A DNA stretch of 64,000 nt from Branchipolynoe longqiensis (Eukaryota > Annelida > Polychaeta > Phyllodocida > Polynoidae): positions 1,791,934 through 1,855,933 of the forward strand of contig CM059192.1 in the NCBI GenBank assembly GCA_030323885.1, written 5' to 3'. The notes under the pieces are model-generated. The model did no database searches. It worked only from the letters and a program-made list of their open reading frames with translations, and had not been told where the DNA came from. Every line of letters starts with the position of its first letter. Positions within the stretch are counted from its first letter, which is position 1. The position numbers and the translations under genes were made by a program. Shown one piece after another: positions 10,603 through 20,557 of the stretch.

Positions 10603-11689
10603 CAAGTACAGTACATTTTATTGCTAGCAAAACATTAAATCATCACAGATAAGGTCTGCTCCCAGTTCAAACTATAGCCGTGTTCACACGGGCAAAATGT
10701 GAAGCGAATTAGACAAATCGAATCAGGTGAGTCGAATTAGCGGCCCGTTCACACGGGCAGTAATTGGGCCGGAAATCGATATCTGCGCATGAGCAAGTCC
10801 AGTCTGACCAGCGCCATTTTTCGGTTAGTCGACGTCGCCATGAGAGAGTGGGTTCGACCTAGATATGTATGTGGGTTATTCTCCAAAAGGGGCACCACAT
10901 ATTTGGTCTCCACGTTACGATGCTGATAATTAAGTCTTTGTTTTGTCGATAACAAGTCAAATAATTATTGTAGCCTTTGTCTATTAGGTATGTTAGCAGT
11001 TCTACATGTATTGAATTTATCCCACATAAGATATTAAAATTATAATTGTATGATTTTGCGCTCGAGTGAAAATGTGAAAATTTACACATTGACCCCATAC
11101 ATGTAACCAAATTTTGTTCAACTTATTTTTCAACTTTTTTCTTGTAAGTCATAACCTTGTCTGCTTAACAGTAATCAATCAAATCTTGTTCGACTATTTG
11201 TAATGTTAAAATGAGGTTCTGGATGTGTCTTTGATTTTCATGTACACGAGTGAATTAATGTATTGCTCAATTGTATAAGTCTAATTAAAAAGTGAAACTC
11301 ATTTTTTTCAACTCTGACATATCACAACATCAAATCATAGGAATTGGAAGGTATTATTTGGAAGGATTTTTGCTATTATTTGGAAGGTTTTCACTTTTGG
11401 TTTCCATGGCACACTTGGTGCCAGTTTCAGCGCCCTGCCGTGGCTTCTGCGCATATTTACGTATGTTGCGGCGAGCACTGCTATTTGTTTTGTTTACACT
11501 CGGCGATTCGACGCCGATCTAGCTGCTACGTTAATATCGCTTGGAATTTAGGGTTAATTTAATTAAATTTCATTATTAGAGTATGTGATTCTGTTAAATA
11601 TGATCGCATTCAATAGATTTCGGCCTAATCGGCCCTAACACTGCTGGGCACCAGTAATAGTTACACCTCTGTTCTGGCGAGCACTGCTA

Positions 11690-11895
11690 TGGTACACTAT
11701 CACCGCCCGGGAACCAGCTGAACCGTTTCCTGTAAACCACCTCCAGAGGTGGTATACGCGGAACGTTCCAGCTGAAACGTTTCAGCCCTAAAACGCCGCA
11801 GTGGCGCGTTTACATGGACACATTTAAAACGATCTAGGCAACTGGTTCTACCTAGGACGTTTCAACTCCCCCATGTAAACGCAGCTTTAGAGAAT
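11690..11895. mobile_element. MITE-like inverted-repeat element
   Basis: Blocks with internal symmetry such as GTAAACCACC/GGTGGTATAC and the GTTTACATGG motif end in the CATGTAAACGCAGCTTTA terminus. It resembles the element at 12078-12282 in layout. Confidence 0.4.
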
Positions 11896-12077
11896 GACCC
11901 ATGTACTGAATCGTATTGGTTTGGAACGGTCAAAACTTCTGCTGGGCAGTGAAACCCTAAAAATAAATGATGAAAAAAATATATGTGCACCTCTAGCAGG
12001 TTCATAAAGCAAATTTACCGGAAAGTCAACACACTCAGGTCTCGACTGTCACGTCCTTAATCCGCCTCAAGTAAGTC

Positions 12078-12282
12078 GGTTGGGTTCACACTGGCAAAAT
12101 AAATCGATTCACAGAAATCGCCTCACGTAAACTACCTCGATAGGTGGTTTACAGGATGCGCATCACAGAAATCGATTCAGCCCTAATTCGACTCAGACGC
12201 CCGTTCACATGGGAAATGTGCGTCAAACTAGGCAAGTCGCTTTCTATGAATCGATTTACATTGCCTGTGTGAACACAGCTTT
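12078..12282. mobile_element. MITE with about 28-bp terminal inverted repeats
   Basis: The left end GGTTCACACTGGCAAAATAA, then ATCGATTCA, matches the reverse complement of the right end TGAATCGATTTACATTGCC, then TGTGTGAAC. A related half element lies at about 10676-10780 (GTGTTCACACGGGCAAAATG). Confidence 0.6.
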
Positions 12283-12792
12283 TGAAGTAATATAATCAAC
12301 AGCATCATCATAGCTCTCACCGATGTGAGTATTCCAGTAGTGTCATTGTAAGCAACTGCTGCGGATTAAATAACTCTCTTGGCCATCTATCAAACATCTT
12401 TAAAATTTCACAACATGTAGAGAACTAATAAAGGAACAATATCTGCATAGTTTGATGGGACATTTTAATCAACTTTGAGTTATTTGATGAAGATTTTGTG
12501 GAAAAAAGAAAAAATTGAAATTCAACCATCAACTTTTGAAACTAATACTGGTCCAATTGAAACAATTAAACAATGAGGATGTAGATAAATATGTGCTCTA
12601 TGTCATGAAACCAAGAGTTAAATTGTAGCTAGAAAATTCTCCTTTTGGCGACCTAAATGGTAACGCCTACTGCAAAGCAGCTCTGCGCAGTGGTATGGAG
12701 CTAACGTAAGCATCGTTGCCGAACCGCTTCGCGGCGATCGGCGGTATTCACACATACCTAGTTAGTGTTACTAGCTATTACCCAGTCCCAGG

Positions 12793-13617
12793 AAAATAAG
12801 TGCTTGATTAATACTAATATAGTAATAGAACTTAGTCTTAGATAGTAATAGACTTAGTGAACAGTGTTAGTAACTTAGTGTAGCCTACTTTAGGCACATG
12901 CATAAACATTTAGAATTCTTTTTTTAATTATCTGACTAGTCTAGAATTAAAGAGCTTAATTTACAGATAAAAACACTTCTTAGTTTAAAAAAAAAATTCA
13001 CCATGGAAAAAGTTATTGCAATTTTAATTTGTAAATAATGATACTGTCATTATAGTAAGGCAAGCGATTACTATAATGATACTGTCATTATAGTAAGGCA
13101 AGTGAAGAAAATAAGGGACCAATCATGTTAATTTTTTCAGGTAAACTAGATGAAGCTATTTTATTTGTTATTCAAAACTTATAAAAATTAGCACATATAT
13201 GCTTTCAAGGGTGCTGATTTCAGATCTGATCTCAGTTTTAGAATTTAAGGATTCCCCCTTGAATAAAATAATGATTTCTATGGCAACTAGCATGACAGAT
13301 CGCATTAAAATCTACAAAACAAGTAGTTACCAGGGTTACTCATTATTTTGTATGTGTACAACCTACAATATGTGTATAATAATTTGATTTAAGTGTAGGG
13401 TTAACTACTTCTGGTGATTTGTAGGAAAATGATGGTTGCCAGGGCAACATATGATGAACCATGGCAACATATGATGATGCCTATTATTTATTTACGATTG
13501 ATTTATTTAATCAACATTGCATATCCATGCGATCTTCATCCGGGAAACAATTCATCTGGTCATAACATTTATTTATTTACATCATCACAATCATAAAAGT
13601 CAGGCTATGCAGTTTTT
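12793..13617. other. Non-coding stretch with small duplications
   Basis: A short direct duplication (ACTGTCATTATAGTAAGGCA at about 13040 and 13081) and two CAACATATGATGA motifs near 13447 and 13467 are present. No gene is seen. Confidence 0.4.
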
Positions 13618-13618
13618 A

Positions 13619-14038
13619 TACCCCAGTCACACGAGAGGCAGCGTTCGCCGCCAACCTCCCTACGCCCAAAAGGACGCCAACCACCCAGCGTTCCATTGGA
13701 TACATTGATTCAAATACGTCTTAGGTGCCATGTCGGCGCCATGTCGGCGCCATGTCGGCGCCGACCACATGGTGACTGCAGCATCGCATGTGTTACCACC
13801 AACCCAGGGCAGCGCCAGGGCGCCAACCATTTTGAATGGCGCCGCCGGAACAGGGGGTAAGGAGGTTGCACGTGCAGCAGCAGCAACCTCCTTGCATTCA
13901 AAATTCCCGAAATGGACGCCGGGAGGTTGGCGTCCTCGCGGTGACAGCACTCAATCAGGGCCTAAGGAGGGCGCAAGGAGGAAGTTTTGACGTCGCGAAT
14001 CGATCCTTAGTGAACGCAGGCCTCGTGTGACTGGGGTA
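13619..14038. mobile_element. MITE with TA target site and CCCCAGTCACACGAG ends
   Basis: TA plus CCCCAGTCACACGAG at the left is mirrored by CTCGTGTGACTGGGG plus TA at the right, and the symmetry extends imperfectly for about 30 bp. The interior has no coding signal but carries three copies of CGCCATGTCGGCG (13733-13765) and several GGCGCCAACC-like words. The TA duplication would suit a Tc1/mariner-type or related mobilising transposase. Confidence 0.7.
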
Positions 14039-14042
14039 TCAC

Positions 14043-16664
14043 TTAACTCAGACACAATACAGCAAAGTCTCCACATATAATATCAGAAACAATTTCTGCT
14101 ATTGTCAGATAACAATCCTCACATGAATCAGGAAATCCGAGGCAGAATTCATTATCAACTAAGGCAACCACCTCACCAAAACAGTCAATAATCCTAGCTC
14201 CTTCATCCCACTTCTGTTGGAATGATTTCCCTACCAGAGAGCTGTAATCTGAGAGGATAGAAACCAAAACTGTTTTTTCAGCTGGTACTGGAATATCCAG
14301 AAGGGTTTCAAAGTAAGCTTCCATGTTATCTATGGTGGACTTGGTCAATACAATACCAGGCCCTTTTGCTGATAAAAACTTTTCTCACACTTGTATTTGT
14401 GACTTTAATGCATTCGCATTTGCACCCTTTGTTTTTATTCTAGAGATTCAGATTCTTTCTGAAGTTCAAGAGAAGGCTCCCATAGTTTCCCCCCCAGGCA
14501 GGTGATCCTTCATTTGACGGGTAATCACATCCTTTATAGCAGCCAGAATTAATTTCATCAATTCTGAACACTTTCTGTCTAGTTCCAAGCCTTGGCTCTT
14601 TGTCAGTGATGCAAAGACTGTCTTTCTTTATTTGACAACTTGCGAATGCACAATGGGCCGTTCCATCTAAAACACTACTTGGATCTTTTACAAAATCATC
14701 AATTCTGACAACAGCCTCCTGTAGTGGTTCACTAATTTGCAAAATTGTAGTGTGCTGTGGTACCCATCACATCCATGGCCCTGTGACATATTTGCCAATG
14801 AGGCCAAGCACTCTCAGAGCTATTTGCAGGTCATTATTTTGGAGGGCATCAACTACAGCTTTCTGTAGACCATTTGTAGGTCTGTGGACATATGTAAAGA
14901 AATGCAAAATCTGCTGTGAGTAATAGTATGAAATTCCTGCATCCAAAAAATACACATGAAATCGGTTACCTACAAACCTATGGTACACCCTTTTCACAGA
15001 ATCAGCAGTTTCACAATCTGGAATTTCAATGTTTTGCTTTAAGTGTTCAGTAATATCCTTGTTACATCCAACTCTGTCGGAATAGAATAGCTTTCCAATG
15101 CCCTTTAATAATGCTTGCTTGTAACTCCCACCACTTTTTCTAAAAAAGCTGCTTCATCTCAATTTGATTTTCTCCCTCAAAAGCTGCCACTACTTTGTCA
15201 GTATCCTTGGCAATAGTATCCAATGGGTGAACAGTGCATTTAAAAGTATTCATGTCAGTTCCTTTTTCGGAACTAAGTATATCCTCAACACATTTGTTCA
15301 CAACAACACGATCACACATAGTATTTGTAACATCATGCATGATAAACACTGTTTCACTTGTTAAAGATGTCTGGCCTTCAGTATCACTAAACGAATTTTT
15401 GATAGCCTCAACATAGTCTGTGGCTTTGCCACCACTTTGTTCCTTTATGCCCACCAAGTATACACCACTAGACTTTGTACCTATTTCTATCTCACTCAAA
15501 TGATGACCATGTTTGGTGGTTCCACCAAACATCAATGTGGTATCCTTTTCCTTCACCAAAACGTCTTTGATTTGTTGTCTACTGAGAGCTTTCAGTTCAT
15601 TTCCAAAACGGTTCTGAGTTTTGTGACTTGGCAATGGACCTTCCAATTCCTTTCCACATATTGATTTTACTATTAACGGAAGAGCTTCACTTACTTTTTC
15701 TTCACCTAATCCTAAATTTTGCAAGTAATAGCTGGCCTCTCGTATATGATGACTAAATGTTTTGCCATCTTGTAAAGTATGAATTGTCATTTGCGCTCCT
15801 TTAGAATTTGTTTCTGTCAGTTTTTCCTCAGTTTCCAAATATTCGTTTTCCAAGTATTTAATCAATTGATTCTTCTTACTAATTTCCTCACGAAACCTTT
15901 CTAACTCCTTCTGACAGTGACTATGCTCAATCAGCAATGAGTTGTTTTTCTTAACACTAGTTTTCAACCTAAGCCGCAACCCTTCGACAGTAGATTTGAA
16001 TTTACGCACCATTAACTGCTGTTGTCTTAATTCAGTCTGACTGGCATTATACTTTTGTTTCCATCTTTGCAATCTCTGTTCACTACGGTACAAGGTCTGA
16101 TTCACAACTTTTACATTTGACTTTCTTCTCCTCCGTTTTTCTTTTTTACTCTCATATTGTTTTTTCTCACTAGTTAGGTTCTTATTTACTTTCGTAAGTT
16201 TATCATTTTCAAATTTTAATTCACAAGCTTCAACAGAAAATGATTGAATCAACTGCTTTTCTACGCTTGGGAGATTATGTCTCGTGGCCTGCCCAGTGGA
16301 GTTAGGTAAATTGTACTTTTTCTCCAAGAATTGGTGTAGCCTTTCAACATATACACCACCTTTTGAAATGTCTTTCATGTACTTAGTTCTGGTTTCACAA
16401 ACTGACCCAAAACTTGCATACATCAATTTCATCAACACTGAAAGTCTTTGACAAAACATCACCTATTATTTTCTATGTAATTGGGAGATTTTGATTTTTT
16501 CGCTTCTGATATAGCCCAGTATTTTGCATGAAAGTGTATATCACTTCATTGGTTAAGGAATCTGCATCAGTAGCTGCCAGCTCTGCTAGAGCCGGATGAC
16601 ATGGACTGGTTGTGGTAATGGACGGAGGATCAGCACTGTCCACTTTGGTAGATGTGGAAGCCAT
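14043..16664 (-). pseudogene. Transposase-like gene, broken (RNase H-fold, coiled-coil N-terminal half)
   Basis: A long minus-strand coding region is spread over several frames: MASTSTKVDSADPP at 16664, a 440-residue piece at 16462-15140, then pieces at 14997-14767, 14742-14440 and 14348-14043. The N-terminal half is a Lys/Glu-rich predicted coiled coil (about 16180-15850). The following part has GTTKHGHHLSEIEI, MHDVTNTMCDRVVV and CTVHPLD, which fit the spacing of an RNase H-like transposase core seen in unnamed animal protein families. At the first expected acidic position the sequence reads FGG. Frameshifts near 16465, 15150 and 14750 make it a pseudogene. No terminal repeats were identified, and the 3' end abuts the MITE at 14038. 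A decayed host gene of the same fold is possible. Confidence 0.55.
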
Positions 16665-16826
16665 AACTGGAAGACCAAATGAATGACTTACATAATATTC
16701 TCTGAATGAAGAAGGTCCATTATTAAGGGGATCACGGAAGACAATTCATTAATAAAAAAGACTTAAATGTATTGTAACTGTTGACTAAAATTTTGCCCAA
16801 CCAGACATGTTCAAAAGACTCATATT

Positions 16827-16918
16827 AACCCAAACTAGTATTACTCACGTTATAAACTGGCCAAATTTACCTTAAAGAGCCCACTTTAGTATTATTCAAG
16901 TTATAAACTGGCCAAATT
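16827..16918 (+). repeat. 75-bp minisatellite, left part
   Basis: Units read AGTATTATTCAAGTTATAAA then CTGGCCAAATTTACC. Two are visible here, and the array resumes at 22503 after the Ngaro insertion. Confidence 0.75.
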
Positions 16919-17047
16919 ACCAATGTTGCGGAGGCAACATGGTTAATTCACGAACGAGGCAAGGTGAACCCACGCAGCACGTGACCCCTACCCCCACCCC
17001 TCAGTCATTCCTGCTCCGGCACCCGACCTGGTCACTTCTCTCTCTCT
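16919..17047 (+). repeat. Ngaro split direct repeat A1
   Basis: It begins with the palindrome ATGTTGC-GGAG-GCAACAT (16923-16940) and repeats at 21979 (A2) with about two differences over roughly 129 bp. Confidence 0.85.
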
Positions 17048-17061
17048 CACTGTATGCCAAC

Positions 17062-18486
17062 ATGCCTCCGGGTAAGCGGTTGGGTAGGCCGCCGCTCAGG
17101 CCGCAGCTCCGGCGGGCCTCTCTACGGAGGGCGGCCAGAGCTTTGGCGCCACATGCTCCGTGGCAGCATGCTCAGCTGTCACCGACGACTACACAGTCTA
17201 GTGCTTCTCTCCCTTCAACGGCAAGCGATTTGGCTACAGTTTTGGAGCTACAAAGGGAGGCCCTTCAACTGACAAAAGAGTTGTCAGTCAGGGTGAATGC
17301 GTTGGAGGCGGTGGCAGCCATACCGTCTTTGCAACGAGTGGTTCCGCAGTCGCCGGTACTGCCCCTTTCTGGGCCACGCCCCCTGCCAGCAGAGTGTCAA
17401 CAAGCGCAAGTAGCCCAGGTGTCACTGGAACGGGCACAGGTGGTGGTGGAGGAGCCGGCGATAGCAACGTTCCAACAGCCGCCGGCAGGACAGAGTTATT
17501 ATCTGGCAGAAGTGTTACACCCAGTGGACGCGTCTCAGCAACAGCATGGGACGGTGGGCGTGTCGCAGGAAGAGAGAGCGCAACAAGCTGCTTCGGTGAT
17601 AGCAGACCTTCTGTTGGACACTTCTAAGGCTCCGAAGAAACCCAAAGGTATGGTTTTCCAGCCTCATCTGTTTGTTACAAGAGGTGACGCATGTAAAAGT
17701 ATTGGTATGGGCGAAGCGTCATGGTCGGAGTACTTTGAAGCATTGAATCTCATAGCGGGCCATAAGTCGCTGCCTAACAATTGGTTGATATATATTCGGA
17801 AACATCAGCAGGATCTAATGCATATGGCGACTATTTGGGACTGGTCGGTTTGTCGGCGCTCGTCCGAAAAAGTCTTTAAAATGATAGCAGACGGGAGGTT
17901 CCCGAATGGGTGGGCAGACCAAGCCGAAATTAAGGACTTGCAGCGCGAATTGTGTACGGCTGTCGGTCGCTCTGCTCAGCCGTTTGGCTATCAACACGCT
18001 GCCGTACACTATGGTCAGCAGGCCCCGCCCCCTCTGCAGTCCCACGTCTCTCAGCCCGCGGCTACTCAGGTAGGCCCCGCCCCAATTAACCAGAGGAATG
18101 AGTACAACAAGGATACGGACGGGAAGCCTTGTCACTTGTGGAATTGGGGGCGGGACTGTTGGTTTACTGCGACCCACGGGGTGTCGCCGGCTAAATTCCT
18201 ACATAACTGTGGTTGGTGCGCTAACAGACTTAAACGAATACACTGGCATAAGGAGCAAGATTGCCTCAAGAAAAGGGCTTTCCACGACCGGAAAGCAGCT
18301 GGTGAGACCGTACAGCCGTCAGCAGTTGGAGTAAGTCCCGCTGTCAGTGTGCCCGCCCCCCAGTCAACCGGTCAGTCATGTGGGGTCGGCCAGCTGCCGT
18401 CAAGTGTGGTAGACACGCCCCTTTCTCAGTCACCGGTCCTGCCCATGTCTCAACTGGTCCGCCCCTTACCTCCCACCCCCTACTAG
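17062..18486 (+). CDS. Ngaro gag-like protein (ORF1)
   Basis: The frame is open from 16939, but the start at 17062 (MPPGKRLGRPPLRPQ) is preferred because both other Ngaro copies begin with the same MPP...GRPP motif, an AT-hook-like core. Conserved blocks are HLFVTRGDACKSIGMGEASW, SEYFEALN, DWSVCRRSSEKVFKMIADGR, and a C-terminal Cys/His cluster (PCHLWNWGRDC, HNCGWC, HWHKEQDC) that is a candidate zinc-binding or nucleic-acid-binding module. It is not a CCHC knuckle. It presumably packages the element RNA. The frame ends at TAG 18484-18486 and the pol frame continues directly in phase behind it. Confidence 0.7.
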   Translation: MPPGKRLGRPPLRPQLRRASLRRAARALAPHAPWQHAQLSPTTTQSSASLPSTASDLATVLELQREALQLTKELSVRVNALEAVAAIPSLQRVVPQSPVLPLSGPRPLPAECQQAQVAQVSLERAQVVVEEPAIATFQQPPAGQSYYLAEVLHPVDASQQQHGTVGVSQEERAQQAASVIADLLLDTSKAPKKPKGMVFQPHLFVTRGDACKSIGMGEASWSEYFEALNLIAGHKSLPNNWLIYIRKHQQDLMHMATIWDWSVCRRSSEKVFKMIADGRFPNGWADQAEIKDLQRELCTAVGRSAQPFGYQHAAVHYGQQAPPPLQSHVSQPAATQVGPAPINQRNEYNKDTDGKPCHLWNWGRDCWFTATHGVSPAKFLHNCGWCANRLKRIHWHKEQDCLKKRAFHDRKAAGETVQPSAVGVSPAVSVPAPQSTGQSCGVGQLPSSVVDTPLSQSPVLPMSQLVRPLPPTPY

Positions 18487-20557
18487 AATGTTTTGTTGCC
18501 GTGGCATGTTTGGTCAGGGGTTAGTGCGGGTGCCACTCACACAACACCTCTCGGTTCGCTTGCGTCACTAGAGCCGCCGGTGCCGGTTACGGGTAGGGAT
18601 TTCTCTTGCCCGCCCTCCCCAACACCCACCGTTCACCCTTCCCCGCCATACGACGCCTCGGGTAGCAAGTTAAGTGGCTCAGTTATAGTAGAACCTGTTG
18701 CTGTAGATAGTGTTTGTGGTGGCTTGAATTTGCCGGTAGAAATTGTGCATGATTGTTTCGATACAAGTTCTCATGATGTTTCTCTCGTTACAGAGGCGCC
18801 TTGTCGGCGGTTTTCTCCGCCGTCACCACTGAAATATAGGTCGACGGTAGCGGCGCTCTGGCCTTCAGCTACTCCGGAAGCGGTGCAGGTAGCCTCGTAT
18901 ATGGAAATATATAATGTGGTGAGGGAGACATGCCTTCCTAACTATATGTCGGCTAAGGTTTCACTTCCCTCTGCTCTTAATATTCCAGCCTGGAGGATAG
19001 CTCTGGAGAGTTTCCCAGATACCCAGCTAGTGGATTTTCTGGAGTTCGGGTGGCCGGTAGATTATACCTCTGCCCGTCTGCCGACTCCCACTCTTAAAAA
19101 TCATACTGCTCAAGCTGAGTTAGATATACACATAACTGAGTTCATCAAGACAGAGTGTAAGTTAGGTGCCCTGCTTGGCCCGTTCCATACCCCCCCCCTT
19201 TGTGCCGTGGTGTCAGCTAAGCCCGGTTATGACTAGGCCGAAGAAAAACTCTCTAGCTAGACGTATCATAATAGACCTAAGCTTCCCACCCGGTCGCAGC
19301 GTTAATGCGGGCATAGTTAGAGGCTTTTATCAGGGAGCTCCGTTTTCTTTTGCCTTGCCTTCTGTCACTACGCTCTCGGACCAGCTGTCAAAGTGTGGTA
19401 GAGGGTCCTGGCTTTGGATGGGTGATCTGTCGTGAGCCTATAGACAGCTTAGGGTGTGTCCTTTATCAGTTCCGCTTCTGGGTATTAAAATAGGGGGTGA
19501 CACGTTTGTAGATATAGCGCCTCCATTTGGCTGCCGCACGTCAGCGCTTGCGTGTGCCAGAACGACGAGGGCGGTAGTGTGGCTTTTAAGAAAAAGGGGT
19601 TTCTTTGCACTGTGTTACCTCGATGATTTCGTCGGGGTAGAAGCGACTAAAGAAAAGGCAGTGGAGGCTTTTGCAGCATTTCGTAATATTACGGCGGAGT
19701 TAGGTTTAACCTTGGCGGAGGGCAAGTGCGTTCCGCCGGCGCACGCGTTGGTGTGGTTAGGTTTTCTGGTAGATGCTCAGGAAATGACAGTAACGCTTCC
19801 ACCTGGTAAACTACAGGAGGTTCTGGAGGAATGTCAGGCTTGGAAGTCCAAAACTACAGCGTCGAGGAAGCAGTTGCAGAGCCTAGCGGGGAAGCTGCAA
19901 CACGTAGCAAAATGTGTTGCCCCAGCGACCCGTTTTATGAATAGGTTACTGGCAGCCTTAAGAGGTTTTCCCCCAGCAGGCCAACATCTGTTTCCGCCCC
20001 AAATTCTGAAAGATCTTGATTGGTTCTTGAAGTTCTCGTCGCAGCTAAATGAGGTTGTCCTTCTCCCGGAAGTGCCGCCGCCAGAGTGGTGTATAGAGTG
20101 CGATTCAACGATGGTGGGAGGGGGGGCCTTCTCTCCAGTCGCATATTTCTCAGTTGAATACCCTTCGAGTGTTATACGGGCACTTCCTTTAATTACACAA
20201 CTCGAGGCTTTCAATTTAGTGTTGGCGGTCACAAACCTGCTCCCGGTCGACCCCCACAATTTTGTCATAGTGGTAAATACAGATAATATGATGTCACAAC
20301 AGGTTCTGTCCAAGGGTTCGGGTAAGGAGCCGTTTCTCTGCGCGTGTGCGCGACAGCTGTGGCTATTAGCGGCTTCAGTCAGTACATCGTTGGTGATTAG
20401 GCATAAATCAGGTGCTCTTCTCCAGTTAGCAGACGCTCTGAGTAGAGCACACACAAATCCAAGTGCGAAGCAGCGTGCTGTGCAGGAATGTGTGAAGTTG
20501 GGCCTTAAACAGGTGGTAGTTCGGCCGTCGTTGGATGTCATTGATTTCGACCTGTAG
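18487..20557 (+). pseudogene. Ngaro reverse transcriptase-RNase H, interrupted
   Basis: RT copies the element RNA and RNase H removes the template. Visible RT motifs are RRIIIDLS, GDLS.AYRQL (motif A), QGAPFSFALP and CYLDDFVGVE (YLDD box). RNase H residues are IECDSTMVGGGAF, LEAFNLVLAV, VNTDNMMSQQ and LADALSR. Two lesions are present: a frame change near the C9 run at 19190-19198, and an in-frame TGA at 19433-19435 inside motif A. The region is in phase with gag across TAG 18484-18486. Length and domain order fit the Ngaro/DIRS RT-RH. Confidence 0.8.

Larger units (their letters stand above)
6270..12792. repeat. Nested region bounded by long inverted repeat arms
   Basis: Sequence at about 6270-6950 reappears in reverse complement in two pieces, about 9770-9945 and about 12370-12792. 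Landmarks are the CGCAAAGCGGTTCGG motif (6312) against CCGAACCGCTTCGCGG (12718), and GGGTCACAACTTTTGG (6768) against the complement at 9930-9944. The right arm is split by about 2.4 kb of other repeats. It may be a DNA transposon with terminal inverted repeats of roughly 0.7 kb, or two opposite insertions of one family. No transposase was found between the arms. Confidence 0.5.

Noticed and set aside
19433..19435. TGA in RT motif A as a recoded selenocysteine
   Set aside because: No insertion signal is seen and RT motifs do not use selenocysteine. A nonsense mutation is simpler, as a frameshift also disrupts the same region.
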